Shown here: positions 24,836 to 31,548 of the stretch, one piece after another | Numbering within the stretch: position 1 is the first letter of the stretch | Layout: each line of letters opens with the position of its first letter | Source of the DNA: Verrucomicrobiota bacterium | GTDB taxonomy: Bacteria > Verrucomicrobiota > Verrucomicrobiia > Opitutales > Opitutaceae | Length of the DNA: 31,548 nucleotides | Direction of reading: 5' to 3' | Assembly: GCA_023426435.1 (NCBI GenBank) | Contig: JAFAAS010000009.1 | Coordinates: forward strand, 1 to 31,548 | Position numbers and translations under genes: made by a program | The notes under the pieces: generated by a model | Told to the model about the DNA's origin: nothing | Seen by the model: only the letters and a program-made list of their open reading frames with translations | Database searches by the model: none

Positions 24836-26936
24836 AGTGGCGCGAGCGAGTTTGGTCGGTGCGCTGCTGATCGCGTCGTGGGTGGCACCCGTGCCCGCAA
24901 AGTCGGCGGAAGAGCGGGAACCGGCCCATATCGAAGTGAACGGGCTGGGCTGGTTGCGCAATCGCGAGCAGAGGCGATCGCTCGAGCGGTTGTTGGGCGA
25001 AGAACGAGGGGCGACGCTCGATGCGGATGCGTTGGAGGACGCGGTGTTCTTGTTGATCTCGGCGCTGGTGGAGCGCGGGCATTTGAAGCCGAAGGTGGAG
25101 GCGGTGGCGGAGACGCCGGCGGGAGAGACGCACCGGTTTCAGTTTGATGAACGATTGGAGACCTCGTTGCCGCGGCCGTTCGAAGCGACGGCGGTGCATT
25201 TCAACGTGGAGGAAGGGGAGCGTTATCGATTCGACGAAGTGACGATCGAAGGGCTGACGGTGCTGCCGGTGGAATCGGCGCAGGAGTATTTTACGGGAGA
25301 GAAAGTGTTGATCTCGACCGGGGCGGCGCGGGTTTATTCGCCGGCGAGGCTGGATCGGGCGCGAGCGGCGCTGGCGGGGGAGTTGGAGCGACGCGGATAC
25401 GCGAATGCAACGGTGACGGTGCGCGAGCTCAGGATCGACGATGCCAGGGGAGAAGTGGATGTGGACGTCGAAGTGAAGGAAGGACCGCGCTGGATGGTTC
25501 GGTCGCTCGACGTGCAAGGCGATGCGGTGGAAGAACGCATGCCGGCGTTGGGCGGGTTTGTGGGGATGCCGTGGTCGACGTTTTGGCAGCAGGACGTGGT
25601 GGCGGCGGTGCGCAATCACTACTTCTCGCTGGGGCATCCGGACATTTCGGTGCGGATGAGTCGCACGCTGCCGCCGGTGGAGGAAGGCGTTCAGCCGGTG
25701 GCGATCGTGGCGACGATTGCCCCGGGGGAAGAGGTGCGGATTGGGGAGGTTCGGTTCGAAGGAGCGGAGCAGACGCGCGAGTCGGTCTTGGAACGACGTG
25801 TGCGGAGTGGATCGGGAGATCTGTTGAATCCGCTGGCGATCGAGCAGGCGCGGTTTCGGTTGTCGCGGCTCGGGGTGTTCGAGAGTGTCGATGTTCGTTA
25901 CGAGCCGGACGACGGGCCGCTGCGCGATCCGGTGTTCGAGTTGCAGGAAGGACGCGAGCTCGAGGTGAATTTGCTTTTTGGATACGGAAGCTACGAGCAG
26001 TTGCGCGGAGGCGTGGAGATGCGGCAGTTCAATCTGTTTGGGCGGGCGCACCAGACGCGGTTGTTGCTGGTGCAGTCGTTGAAGAGCAGCCGGGGGGAGT
26101 ATAGTTATACGGTGCCGGAGATTTTTGGGGAGTCGGTCGACGGAACGGCGCGGGTGTTTGGGTTGCAGCGGCAGGAAGTATCGTTTCTCCGGCAGGAGTG
26201 GGGCGGGAGCGTTTCGCTGGCGGCGAATGTGCAACGCATCGGGGCGAATGCGTCGGTGGGTTATACGTATCAAGCGCTGCGCAATCGGGACAACAACCTG
26301 GCGACGCGCGGAGCGGACGATCAGCAAGTGACGGCGGCGAGCGTGGAGGTGGGGCTGACGCGGGATCGGCGGGATAATCCGTTGCGGCCGCGGCGCGGTT
26401 ACCGGGTGTTTGCGCAGGCGGAAACGGCGAGCCGGTATTTGGGCGGCGGAGTCGATTATCAGCGGGTTGAGTTTGGCGGCTCGTATCACACGGCCTGGGG
26501 GCGCGGACGCTGGGTGCACGCGGGATTGAACCACGGTTTGATCACGACCTTCGGGACCTCGAGCGATTCGGATCTGCCGGTGAACAAACGCTTCTTTCCC
26601 GGAGGGGATAACAGCATTCGAGGCTATCAGGCGGGAGAGGCGGCGCCGCGGAATGCGGAAGGGCGTTTTATTGGGGCGAAGACTTATTTGCTGCTGAACC
26701 TGGAGTTGGAGCAGGCGCTGACGACGAAGTGGTCGGTGGTGTTGTTCGCGGACGCGATTGGAACATCGGTGAGGCTCGGCGACTATCCCTTTGACGAGAA
26801 CCTGTATTCAGTGGGGCTGGGTATTCGGTATCAGACGCTGATCGGACCGCTGCGGGCGGAGTATGGGCGGAATCTCAATCCGCGGGCGGGGGATCCGGGC
26901 GGGACGTTGTTGTTGTCGATCGGGTTTCCGTTTTGA
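24822..26936 (+). CDS. tamA: Omp85-family outer-membrane assembly protein (TamA-like)
   Basis: This 704-aa protein has a signal peptide (SLVGALLIASWVAPVPAKSA). It is followed by what I read as four POTRA-like repeats (about 30-120, 130-218, 222-305, 306-375); VRIGEVRFEGAEQTRESVL and ARFRLSRLGVFESVDVRYE are typical of the last one. A 16-strand-type barrel follows with the conserved L6 motif IRGY (Arg600, in GGDNSIRGYQ) and a terminal Phe (SIGFPF). Family relatives BamA and TamA insert barrel proteins into the outer membrane. Adjacency to tamB favours TamA; E. coli TamA is 577 aa with three POTRA domains, so this one is larger. The start is fixed by AAAGGAGGG 7 nt upstream. It is translationally coupled to tamB. 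Confidence 0.92.
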   Translation: MRRSRVARASLVGALLIASWVAPVPAKSAEEREPAHIEVNGLGWLRNREQRRSLERLLGEERGATLDADALEDAVFLLISALVERGHLKPKVEAVAETPAGETHRFQFDERLETSLPRPFEATAVHFNVEEGERYRFDEVTIEGLTVLPVESAQEYFTGEKVLISTGAARVYSPARLDRARAALAGELERRGYANATVTVRELRIDDARGEVDVDVEVKEGPRWMVRSLDVQGDAVEERMPALGGFVGMPWSTFWQQDVVAAVRNHYFSLGHPDISVRMSRTLPPVEEGVQPVAIVATIAPGEEVRIGEVRFEGAEQTRESVLERRVRSGSGDLLNPLAIEQARFRLSRLGVFESVDVRYEPDDGPLRDPVFELQEGRELEVNLLFGYGSYEQLRGGVEMRQFNLFGRAHQTRLLLVQSLKSSRGEYSYTVPEIFGESVDGTARVFGLQRQEVSFLRQEWGGSVSLAANVQRIGANASVGYTYQALRNRDNNLATRGADDQQVTAASVEVGLTRDRRDNPLRPRRGYRVFAQAETASRYLGGGVDYQRVEFGGSYHTAWGRGRWVHAGLNHGLITTFGTSSDSDLPVNKRFFPGGDNSIRGYQAGEAAPRNAEGRFIGAKTYLLLNLELEQALTTKWSVVLFADAIGTSVRLGDYPFDENLYSVGLGIRYQTLIGPLRAEYGRNLNPRAGDPGGTLLLSIGFPF

Positions 26937-27077
26937 GGAGGCGGTGGAGGAGGCTCCGCCCTGCGAACGATGTGAGCTGGAAAGCGGAAAGGGCGTTTCC
27001 ATGCGGATTCGATTCGGCTGGAAATCGGAGCATTTTGGTTAAGGTGGAGGCCTGCGCATTTTACCCATTTTCCAACT

Positions 27078-27782
27078 ATGACAGCACAACTCGCATTCGT
27101 TTACCTGCCGACGGGAGTGTTTATCCTCCTGTTCGTGGCTGTGTTCATCTTCGCGCTCTACGCGCAGATTCGCGTGTCGAGCGCTTATAACAAGAACGCG
27201 CGGATTCCGTCGCGCGGTCGCATCACCGGGCGCGAAGCGGCGCAAGCGGTGATGGAGCACGCGGGTATCACCGACGTGCAGATTGCGGAAACGTCGGGGC
27301 ATCTGACGGATCACTACGATCCGATCCACAAGCGCCTCGTGCTTTCGTCGGAGAATTATCGCGGGACGAGCCTGGCGGCGCTGGGTGTGGCGGCGCACGA
27401 AGCGGGTCACGCGATTCAGCATGCGACGGGTTATTCGATGTTGAAGGCGCGCATGGCGCTGGTGCCGACGACGCAGTTCGTTTCGCAGATTCTGCCGTTC
27501 GTGATTTTGGGCAGCTTCTTCTTCGTGCGCGGGCTGACGGGCATCGTGCTCGATATCGCGATTATCTGTTACGCGGTGCTCTCGCTGTTCCAGTTGATCA
27601 CGCTGCCGGTGGAGTTCGATGCGAGCCGTCGCGCGAAGGCGCAGCTCGTGCAGCTCGGGATCATCGATCGCGACGAGATGCCGGGTGTCAGTCAGACGCT
27701 GAATGCGGCGGCGCTCACGTATGTGGCGGCGTTCGTCGGCGCGTTGTTGAACCTGCTGTATCTGCTGTCGCGGCGCGAGTGA
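27078..27782 (+). CDS. YugP-type membrane zinc metallopeptidase
   Basis: This 234-aa integral membrane protein of the neutral zinc metallopeptidase family 2 (YugP-like) has an N-terminal TM helix (about 7-29). The zinc motif HEAGH is at residues 107-111 (VAAHEAGHAIQHATGYS). Two or three further TM helices (about 130-175 and 212-230) bracket LPVEFDASRRAKAQL, which supplies the likely third zinc ligand Glu. Substrates of this family are poorly known. ATG 27078 has no Shine-Dalgarno. It lies 141 nt after tamA with no terminator between, so it may be read from the same transcript or from its own promoter. Confidence 0.94.
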   Translation: MTAQLAFVYLPTGVFILLFVAVFIFALYAQIRVSSAYNKNARIPSRGRITGREAAQAVMEHAGITDVQIAETSGHLTDHYDPIHKRLVLSSENYRGTSLAALGVAAHEAGHAIQHATGYSMLKARMALVPTTQFVSQILPFVILGSFFFVRGLTGIVLDIAIICYAVLSLFQLITLPVEFDASRRAKAQLVQLGIIDRDEMPGVSQTLNAAALTYVAAFVGALLNLLYLLSRRE

Positions 27783-27810
27783 GCGCGAGGCGCGGCAGGT
27801 GAAGTTTCGA

Positions 27811-27837
27811 AGCCGGCCCGAGGGGGCCGGCTTTTTT
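27811..27837 (+). terminator. Intrinsic terminator after the zinc peptidase
   Basis: The stem AGCCGGCCC/GGGCCGGCT (9 bp) with loop gagg is followed by a run of six T, 28 nt beyond the peptidase stop. It closes the plus-strand block and faces the convergent TPR gene. Confidence 0.94.
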
Positions 27838-27873
27838 GTGGGCTCGAGCCGGGGCGGAAAACCCGCCGCAGTT

Positions 27874-28182
27874 TTAGAGATCGGCGAGGAGGGCGCGGAG
27901 TTCGCGTTCGGGGTCCTCGTGATGTTGGTCGATCGCGAGCTGGAGGGCGGATTCGAGGAGCGGGCGGGCTGCGGTGCGGCGGTCGAGCGAAAGGAGAAGT
28001 TTGCCGAGGAGGATGCGCGGCATCATCCAATCGGACTTTTTGGCGACGCAGAATTCGTAGTGAGGAATCGCGTCCGGGGCGCGACCGGCGCCGGCGAGGG
28101 CTTGCGCGAGGCTGAAGCGGAAGAGTTCGTTGTCGGGCTGTTGCGCGACGAGTTTTTCGAATTGGGCGATGCGATCCGACAT
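27874..28182 (-). CDS. Small TPR-repeat protein
   Basis: This 102-aa all-helical protein lacks a signal peptide. The first TPR-like pair runs through FEKLVAQQPDNELFRFSLAQALAGAG-type sequence (residues 8-33), and a second follows through AIPHYEFCVAKKSDWMMPRILLGKLLLSL (about 38-66). A third, partial pair is in AARPLLESALQLAIDQ. Such proteins are adaptor modules. It is the last gene of a DinG/PP2C/TPR run, 22 nt after the phosphatase, so a partner role with one of them is possible but unproven. Confidence 0.8.
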   Translation of the reverse strand: MSDRIAQFEKLVAQQPDNELFRFSLAQALAGAGRAPDAIPHYEFCVAKKSDWMMPRILLGKLLLSLDRRTAARPLLESALQLAIDQHHEDPERELRALLADL

Positions 28183-28204
28183 GCGTCGGAAGGATTCGGA
28201 AGGA

Positions 28205-28927
28205 TCAGGGTTCGTCCACGAAAACCATCACGCCGGTGGCGTTGTCGGGACCGCCGCGGCGGACGGCGAGGGCGATGATCTGGCGGAGCGATTCTTCGGG
28301 GTCGTCGAACCGGCCGATGAGTTCGCCGAGCTCGTGATCGCGCACGAGGCGCGTGACGCCGTCGGTGCAGAAGAGGTAGCGATCGCCGGCTTGCAGCGGG
28401 CGTTCGATCACGTCGACGCTGGGCGAGCCGGGCTGGCCGATGCAGCGGGTGAGGGCGTTGCGGTTGCCCTCGTGATAGTAAACGACCTCGCCGCGAGCGC
28501 GGCGGAGGCGGGCTTCGTTTTCGACGGAGTGATCGTCGGTGAGCTGGACGATTTCGCCGCGACGCCAGCCGTAGCAACGCGAGTCGCCGACGTGGGCGAT
28601 GTGGAGGGTGCGTTCGCGAACCACGCCAAACGTGAGAGTGGAGCCGATGCCGACGCCCGGGCTGAGATCGGCGCCGAGACTGTGCACGAGGAAATTAACG
28701 CGTTGAACAATCGGCGTGAGGCTGGGCGGGTGATCGGCGGGAAGATCGCGAAAGGCAGAAGCGATTTCGTCGACGGTGCGTTGAGCGGCTTCGGCGCCGC
28801 CGGGGAGGCCGCCGACTCCGTCGGCTACGCCGAAGATCATTCCGGCTTCGTCGTGGAGGAAGCGATCTTCGTTGTTGCGGCGGACGCGTCCGATATCCGA
28901 GAGGGCGGCTGAGCGGAGAAGCGTCAT
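28205..28927 (-). CDS. PP2C-family Ser/Thr protein phosphatase
   Basis: This 240-aa cytoplasmic phosphatase has the full PP2C motif set: SDIGRVRRNNEDRF, the metal-binding VADGVGG, GSTLTFGVV, HVGDSRCYGWRRGEI, LFCTDGVTRLV, and the terminal GPDNATGVMVFV. The metal-coordinating Asp residues in these motifs are intact. It would remove phosphate from Ser/Thr-phosphorylated proteins. No Hanks-type kinase or FHA protein is in the window, so its signalling partner is elsewhere. It starts 17 nt after the dinG-like gene, consistent with one transcript. Confidence 0.96.
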   Translation of the reverse strand: MTLLRSAALSDIGRVRRNNEDRFLHDEAGMIFGVADGVGGLPGGAEAAQRTVDEIASAFRDLPADHPPSLTPIVQRVNFLVHSLGADLSPGVGIGSTLTFGVVRERTLHIAHVGDSRCYGWRRGEIVQLTDDHSVENEARLRRARGEVVYYHEGNRNALTRCIGQPGSPSVDVIERPLQAGDRYLFCTDGVTRLVRDHELGELIGRFDDPEESLRQIIALAVRRGGPDNATGVMVFVDEP

Positions 28928-28944
28928 GGACTTGGGACGCGAGT

Positions 28945-31032
28945 TTATCGCGGTTCGACGGACGCGAAAGGGCGAAATCGATTTTCCCGGTCCTCACGCG
29001 TGAGTCGGGTAAACTCTGAGATGGGGAGCGAATCGATGAAGAGGCGACCGTAGCTTTTGGCGAGGACGCGGGAGTCGAGAATCGTGACGACGCCGCGATC
29101 GCTGGCGGTGCGGATGAGGCGGCCGACGCCCTGGCGAAATTTGATCAAGGCGTCGGGCAAGGTGAGCTCGTTGAACGGACTGCCGCCGCGTTCGCGGATG
29201 TGATCGCAGCGGGCCTCGGTGATGGGATGCGTGGGCGGATCGAAAGGCAGGCGGGTGATGATGACTTGCGCGAGCGCGTCGCCGGGGACGTCGACGCCGG
29301 TCCAGAAGCTGTCGGTGCCGAAAAGGACGGCGTTGCCGATCTCGCGCATTTGTTTCGCGAGCTCGGTGCGGGAAAGGCCCGCGCCCTGCATGAGGAAGGT
29401 GCGATTGGTTTTGCGATACGCGGGCTCGAGCGCCTGGGCGACGGCGCGCATGTCGGTGTAGCTCGTGAAAAGGACGAGCGAGCCGCCGGCGACGCGATCG
29501 GTGCAGAAGCGGACGTAGTCGGTGAGGGATTCGATCGCGAGCCTGGCTTCCTGCGGGGACGGCAGCGGGACATCGGCGGCGATGAAAACGCGCATGTTGC
29601 GTTCGAAATCGAACGGAGATTTGACGGCGATTGCGCGGGCGTCGTCGGCGCCGGAGCGGGCGGCGAAAGGCGCGAGCTCGCCGCCGATGGCGAGGGTGGC
29701 GCTGGTGCAGACGACGCTGGTGTTGCGGGAGAAAAGGAGCTCGCGGAGTTTGGGTGCGACGTCGATGGGTGCGCTGCGGAGGGCGACGATGGCTTTTTTC
29801 TTTCCGACGATTTCGAGCCAGTAAACGTGTTCGGCGTCGGCGAGGGAGAGGAATTCGGAAATGCCGGCGCGGTAGCTGGCGAGACGCACCATTTTGTCGC
29901 CGAGCTCGTCGCGAACTTTTCCTTCGGGCAGACGGGACTCGATGCGGCCGAGTTGACCGAGGAGTTTGGCGAGTGGGGCATCGAGCCAGGGCTCGGCGAA
30001 ATTTTCGTCGCGGACGCGGAGGATTGGGCGCGTGGCGAGAAGTTTGTCGTGGAGGAACGCGAAGAACTGACGGGAAGCGTCGACGCATTCCTCGACGGCG
30101 AGGATCGCGGCGGGTTCGCCGAGTTTCGCGAGGAAGCCCTTGCGTTTGGCGGGATTGTAGATCGAGCGAAGGAGGCGCTCGAGGCCGAAGCTGGTGATGG
30201 AAAGGCCGAAGTTTTGGGTGGCGACCTCGGGGACGGTGTGGGCTTCGTCGAGGACGACAAAGTCGTCGGCGCGCACGACGCCGCGCGAGTGTTGTTTACC
30301 GACGGCTTCGCCGAGATGGATGAGGGCGAAGAGCAGGCTGTGATTGACGATGAGGACGTGAGCGGAATCGCAGCGCTTTTTTGCGCGTTGGTAGAAGCAG
30401 CGGTCGCAATCGCAGTATTTTTTGGAGCAGCCGGAGGAGTCGGCGGAGACGGCTTCCCAGACCTCGTCGGTGGGCGGCGGTTTGAGTTCGTGGCGGAGGC
30501 CGGTGTCGGAGAGTTTGGCCCACTCGGCGATGCGGAGGAGTTCGCTTTGTTCGGGATGGGTGAAGAGGTCCTGTTTGTCGTTGAGGGCGGAGGCGAGACG
30601 CGTGGTGCAGAGGTAGTTGGATTTGCCGACCAATACGGCGGATTTGAAGTCGGCGTAGCGGGCGAGCTCGGGGGAGGATTTGAAGAGCCGGCGGCAGATC
30701 GGGAGGTCTTTGGATTCGAGCTGTTCCTGGAGGGAGATTGTGTGGGTGGAGACGATGAGTTGGCGGGAGCAGTCGACGGCGTGGATGATGCCGGGGGCGA
30801 GGTAGGCGAGGGATTTGCCGACGCCGGTGCCGGCTTCGAAGAGGAGAGGGGCGTCGTCGCGCATCGCAGCGGCGACGGCGCGGGCCATTTGTTCCTGTTC
30901 GGGGCGATGTTCGAGAGAAAGCGGGCCGGCGAGGACGCCATCCTCGGCAAAAATGTGGGCGGCCATTTCGGGCGCGCGACTGCGCACCGGAGGAGGTGGC
31001 GCGGAGTCGGTGTCGTCGCGAAGGCCGATCAT
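28945..31032 (-). CDS. dinG: DinG-type ATP-dependent helicase (Rad3/XPD-like, Fe-S)
   Basis: This 695-aa superfamily 2 helicase has Walker A EAGTGVGKS (66-74) and a DEAH box (262-265, in VVLDEAHTVPE). Motif III-like CTSATLAIGG is followed by LFGTDSFWTGVDVPGD and motif VI QGVGRLIRT. Between Walker A and DEAH lie Cys142, Cys202, Cys207, Cys209, Cys212 and Cys221. Four of these can hold the [4Fe-4S] cluster that defines DinG/XPD enzymes, which unwind DNA with 5'-3' polarity and resolve R-loops and similar structures. The start ATG 31032 gives a short Pro-rich leader; Met23 (MAAHIFAEDG) is an alternative. It heads the unit with PP2C and TPR genes. Confidence 0.94.
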   Translation of the reverse strand: MIGLRDDTDSAPPPPVRSRAPEMAAHIFAEDGVLAGPLSLEHRPEQEQMARAVAAAMRDDAPLLFEAGTGVGKSLAYLAPGIIHAVDCSRQLIVSTHTISLQEQLESKDLPICRRLFKSSPELARYADFKSAVLVGKSNYLCTTRLASALNDKQDLFTHPEQSELLRIAEWAKLSDTGLRHELKPPPTDEVWEAVSADSSGCSKKYCDCDRCFYQRAKKRCDSAHVLIVNHSLLFALIHLGEAVGKQHSRGVVRADDFVVLDEAHTVPEVATQNFGLSITSFGLERLLRSIYNPAKRKGFLAKLGEPAAILAVEECVDASRQFFAFLHDKLLATRPILRVRDENFAEPWLDAPLAKLLGQLGRIESRLPEGKVRDELGDKMVRLASYRAGISEFLSLADAEHVYWLEIVGKKKAIVALRSAPIDVAPKLRELLFSRNTSVVCTSATLAIGGELAPFAARSGADDARAIAVKSPFDFERNMRVFIAADVPLPSPQEARLAIESLTDYVRFCTDRVAGGSLVLFTSYTDMRAVAQALEPAYRKTNRTFLMQGAGLSRTELAKQMREIGNAVLFGTDSFWTGVDVPGDALAQVIITRLPFDPPTHPITEARCDHIRERGGSPFNELTLPDALIKFRQGVGRLIRTASDRGVVTILDSRVLAKSYGRLFIDSLPISEFTRLTREDRENRFRPFASVEPR

Positions 31033-31118
31033 GGTGGGCGAAACAGGTGAGGGTGTTTCGGGAGAATTACAACGGAGGACGCGGCTTGCGGGCGAGGGGC
31101 GGGTGAGTGAGGATGAAA

Positions 31119-31164
31119 TCGCCTGCGAGGAGGTTTTATATCGCCTGCAAGCAGGCTCCTACAA
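31119..31164 (+). repeat. Tandem REP-like palindromic elements
   Basis: The complete element has the palindrome GCCTGCAAGCAGGC (31143-31156) followed by TCCTACAA; on the other strand it begins TTGTAGGAGCCTGC. It carries a GTAG foot next to the palindrome, like the REP elements bound by RAYT transposases. A degenerate copy, TCGCCTGCGAGGAGG (31119-31133), matches the same arm (13 of 15 bases) 22 nt upstream. Confidence 0.6.
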
Positions 31165-31180
31165 CTTGCACGTGAGCACG

Positions 31181-31548
31181 ATGAAAGACAGCGCAGCGAA
31201 TTGGGTGGAAGAGCTGGCGGCGTTTTTGCGCGAGCAGCCGCAGATCAGTGCGGTGAAGATCGATCCGGCGACGCATAAAGTTGCGGTGGCGACGATCGGG
31301 CCGGTGGATCTGGAGGATTTTCGCGAGCGGCTGGCGGCGACGATTGCGGCGGTGGAGGAGAGGGTGGGAACGAAAACGGAGACGGTGGCGCCGGCGGGGT
31401 TCGCGTTGCGCAAGGAAGGGGAAGCGACGGTGTTGGGGCGCGAGACGTGCGTGACGGCGCCGGGGTTTTGGCAGTGGCGGGAGGTGGAGTTGGGGAAGCG
31501 CGGCGGGGGGGAGGGACGAGAGAGTGGGCATGTGCGCGATCACGATCA
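31181..31548 (+). CDS. Probable heavy-metal P-type ATPase, N-terminal part (runs off the window)
   Basis: The frame is open from ATG 31181 to the right edge (about 122 residues). Residues 20-60 (AVKIDPATHKVAVATIGPVDLEDFRERLAATI in part) have the beta-alpha-beta pattern of a heavy-metal-associated domain, but the usual CxxC metal site is absent. A later segment (GRETCVTAPGFWQW) and a basic, His-containing stretch (GHVRDHD) precede the edge. None of the ATPase motifs (DKTGT, CPx) falls inside the window, so the family call is tentative. In-frame GTG codons at 31172 and 31103 are alternative starts; the latter would translate through the REP-like elements. No good Shine-Dalgarno marks the ATG. 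Confidence 0.45.
   Translation, partial: MKDSAANWVEELAAFLREQPQISAVKIDPATHKVAVATIGPVDLEDFRERLAATIAAVEERVGTKTETVAPAGFALRKEGEATVLGRETCVTAPGFWQWREVELGKRGGGEGRESGHVRDHD

Noticed and set aside
24561..26534. Long minus-strand frame opposite tamA, and similar ones at 18181-19914 and 21575-23146
   Set aside because: The sequences are Arg/His/Pro-rich and domain-free, opposite well-supported genes: typical GC-rich artefacts.
1..31548. tRNA, rRNA, CRISPR arrays, insertion sequences, prophage genes
   Set aside because: None was seen: no transposase or integrase motifs, no regularly spaced repeats and no tRNA-like T-loop sequence in a suitable context.

Overview
The window is GC-rich, densely coded bacterial chromosome, with no gene-free stretch longer than about 180 bp. 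The gene content points to a Gram-negative-type cell: two TonB-dependent receptors, TamB/TamA, a FecI/FecR pair and a Prc-type periplasmic protease. The overall style (GC-rich, few Shine-Dalgarno sequences, a large DEAQ-box SNF2 helicase, a CHASE2 cyclase beside a secreted FecR-domain protein) suggests a Verrucomicrobiota bacterium, perhaps Opitutaceae. This assignment is inference; there is no rRNA gene to confirm it.

Left arm, 1-6173, minus strand. An ECF sigma factor overlaps a FecR-type anti-sigma gene by 4 nt (GTGA). A TonB-dependent receptor with an N-terminal STN domain follows, ending in a strong intrinsic terminator. This is a complete cell-surface signalling cassette. Beyond it is the 5' part of an SNF2-family helicase that runs off the left edge and carries three arrays of 7-nt repeats inside its reading frame.

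6352-10317, plus strand, divergent from the sigma gene. A secreted lysozyme-like protein, a CHASE2 class III nucleotide cyclase and a secreted FecR-domain protein with an Ala-rich/Pro-rich tail lie in one direction and end at a UUCG-loop terminator. I regard this as the most interesting candidate system in the window.

10346-17134. An HAD-family hydrolase (minus) is divergent from prfA-prmC (release factor 1 and its methyltransferase, plus). A rhomboid protease and a Prc-type protease follow in the same direction on the minus strand. A small single-cluster ferredoxin (plus) has its own terminator.

17221-27837, plus strand. A second TonB-dependent receptor, an M3 oligopeptidase, tamB and tamA are tightly packed; tamA overlaps tamB by 14 nt. 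A YugP-type membrane zinc peptidase follows, then a terminator. Outer-membrane biogenesis is the theme of this cluster.

27874-31032, minus strand. A compact DinG-type Fe-S helicase, PP2C phosphatase and TPR protein unit. At the right edge, a tandem pair of REP-like palindromes precedes (or overlaps) the start of what looks like a heavy-metal P-type ATPase that runs off the window.
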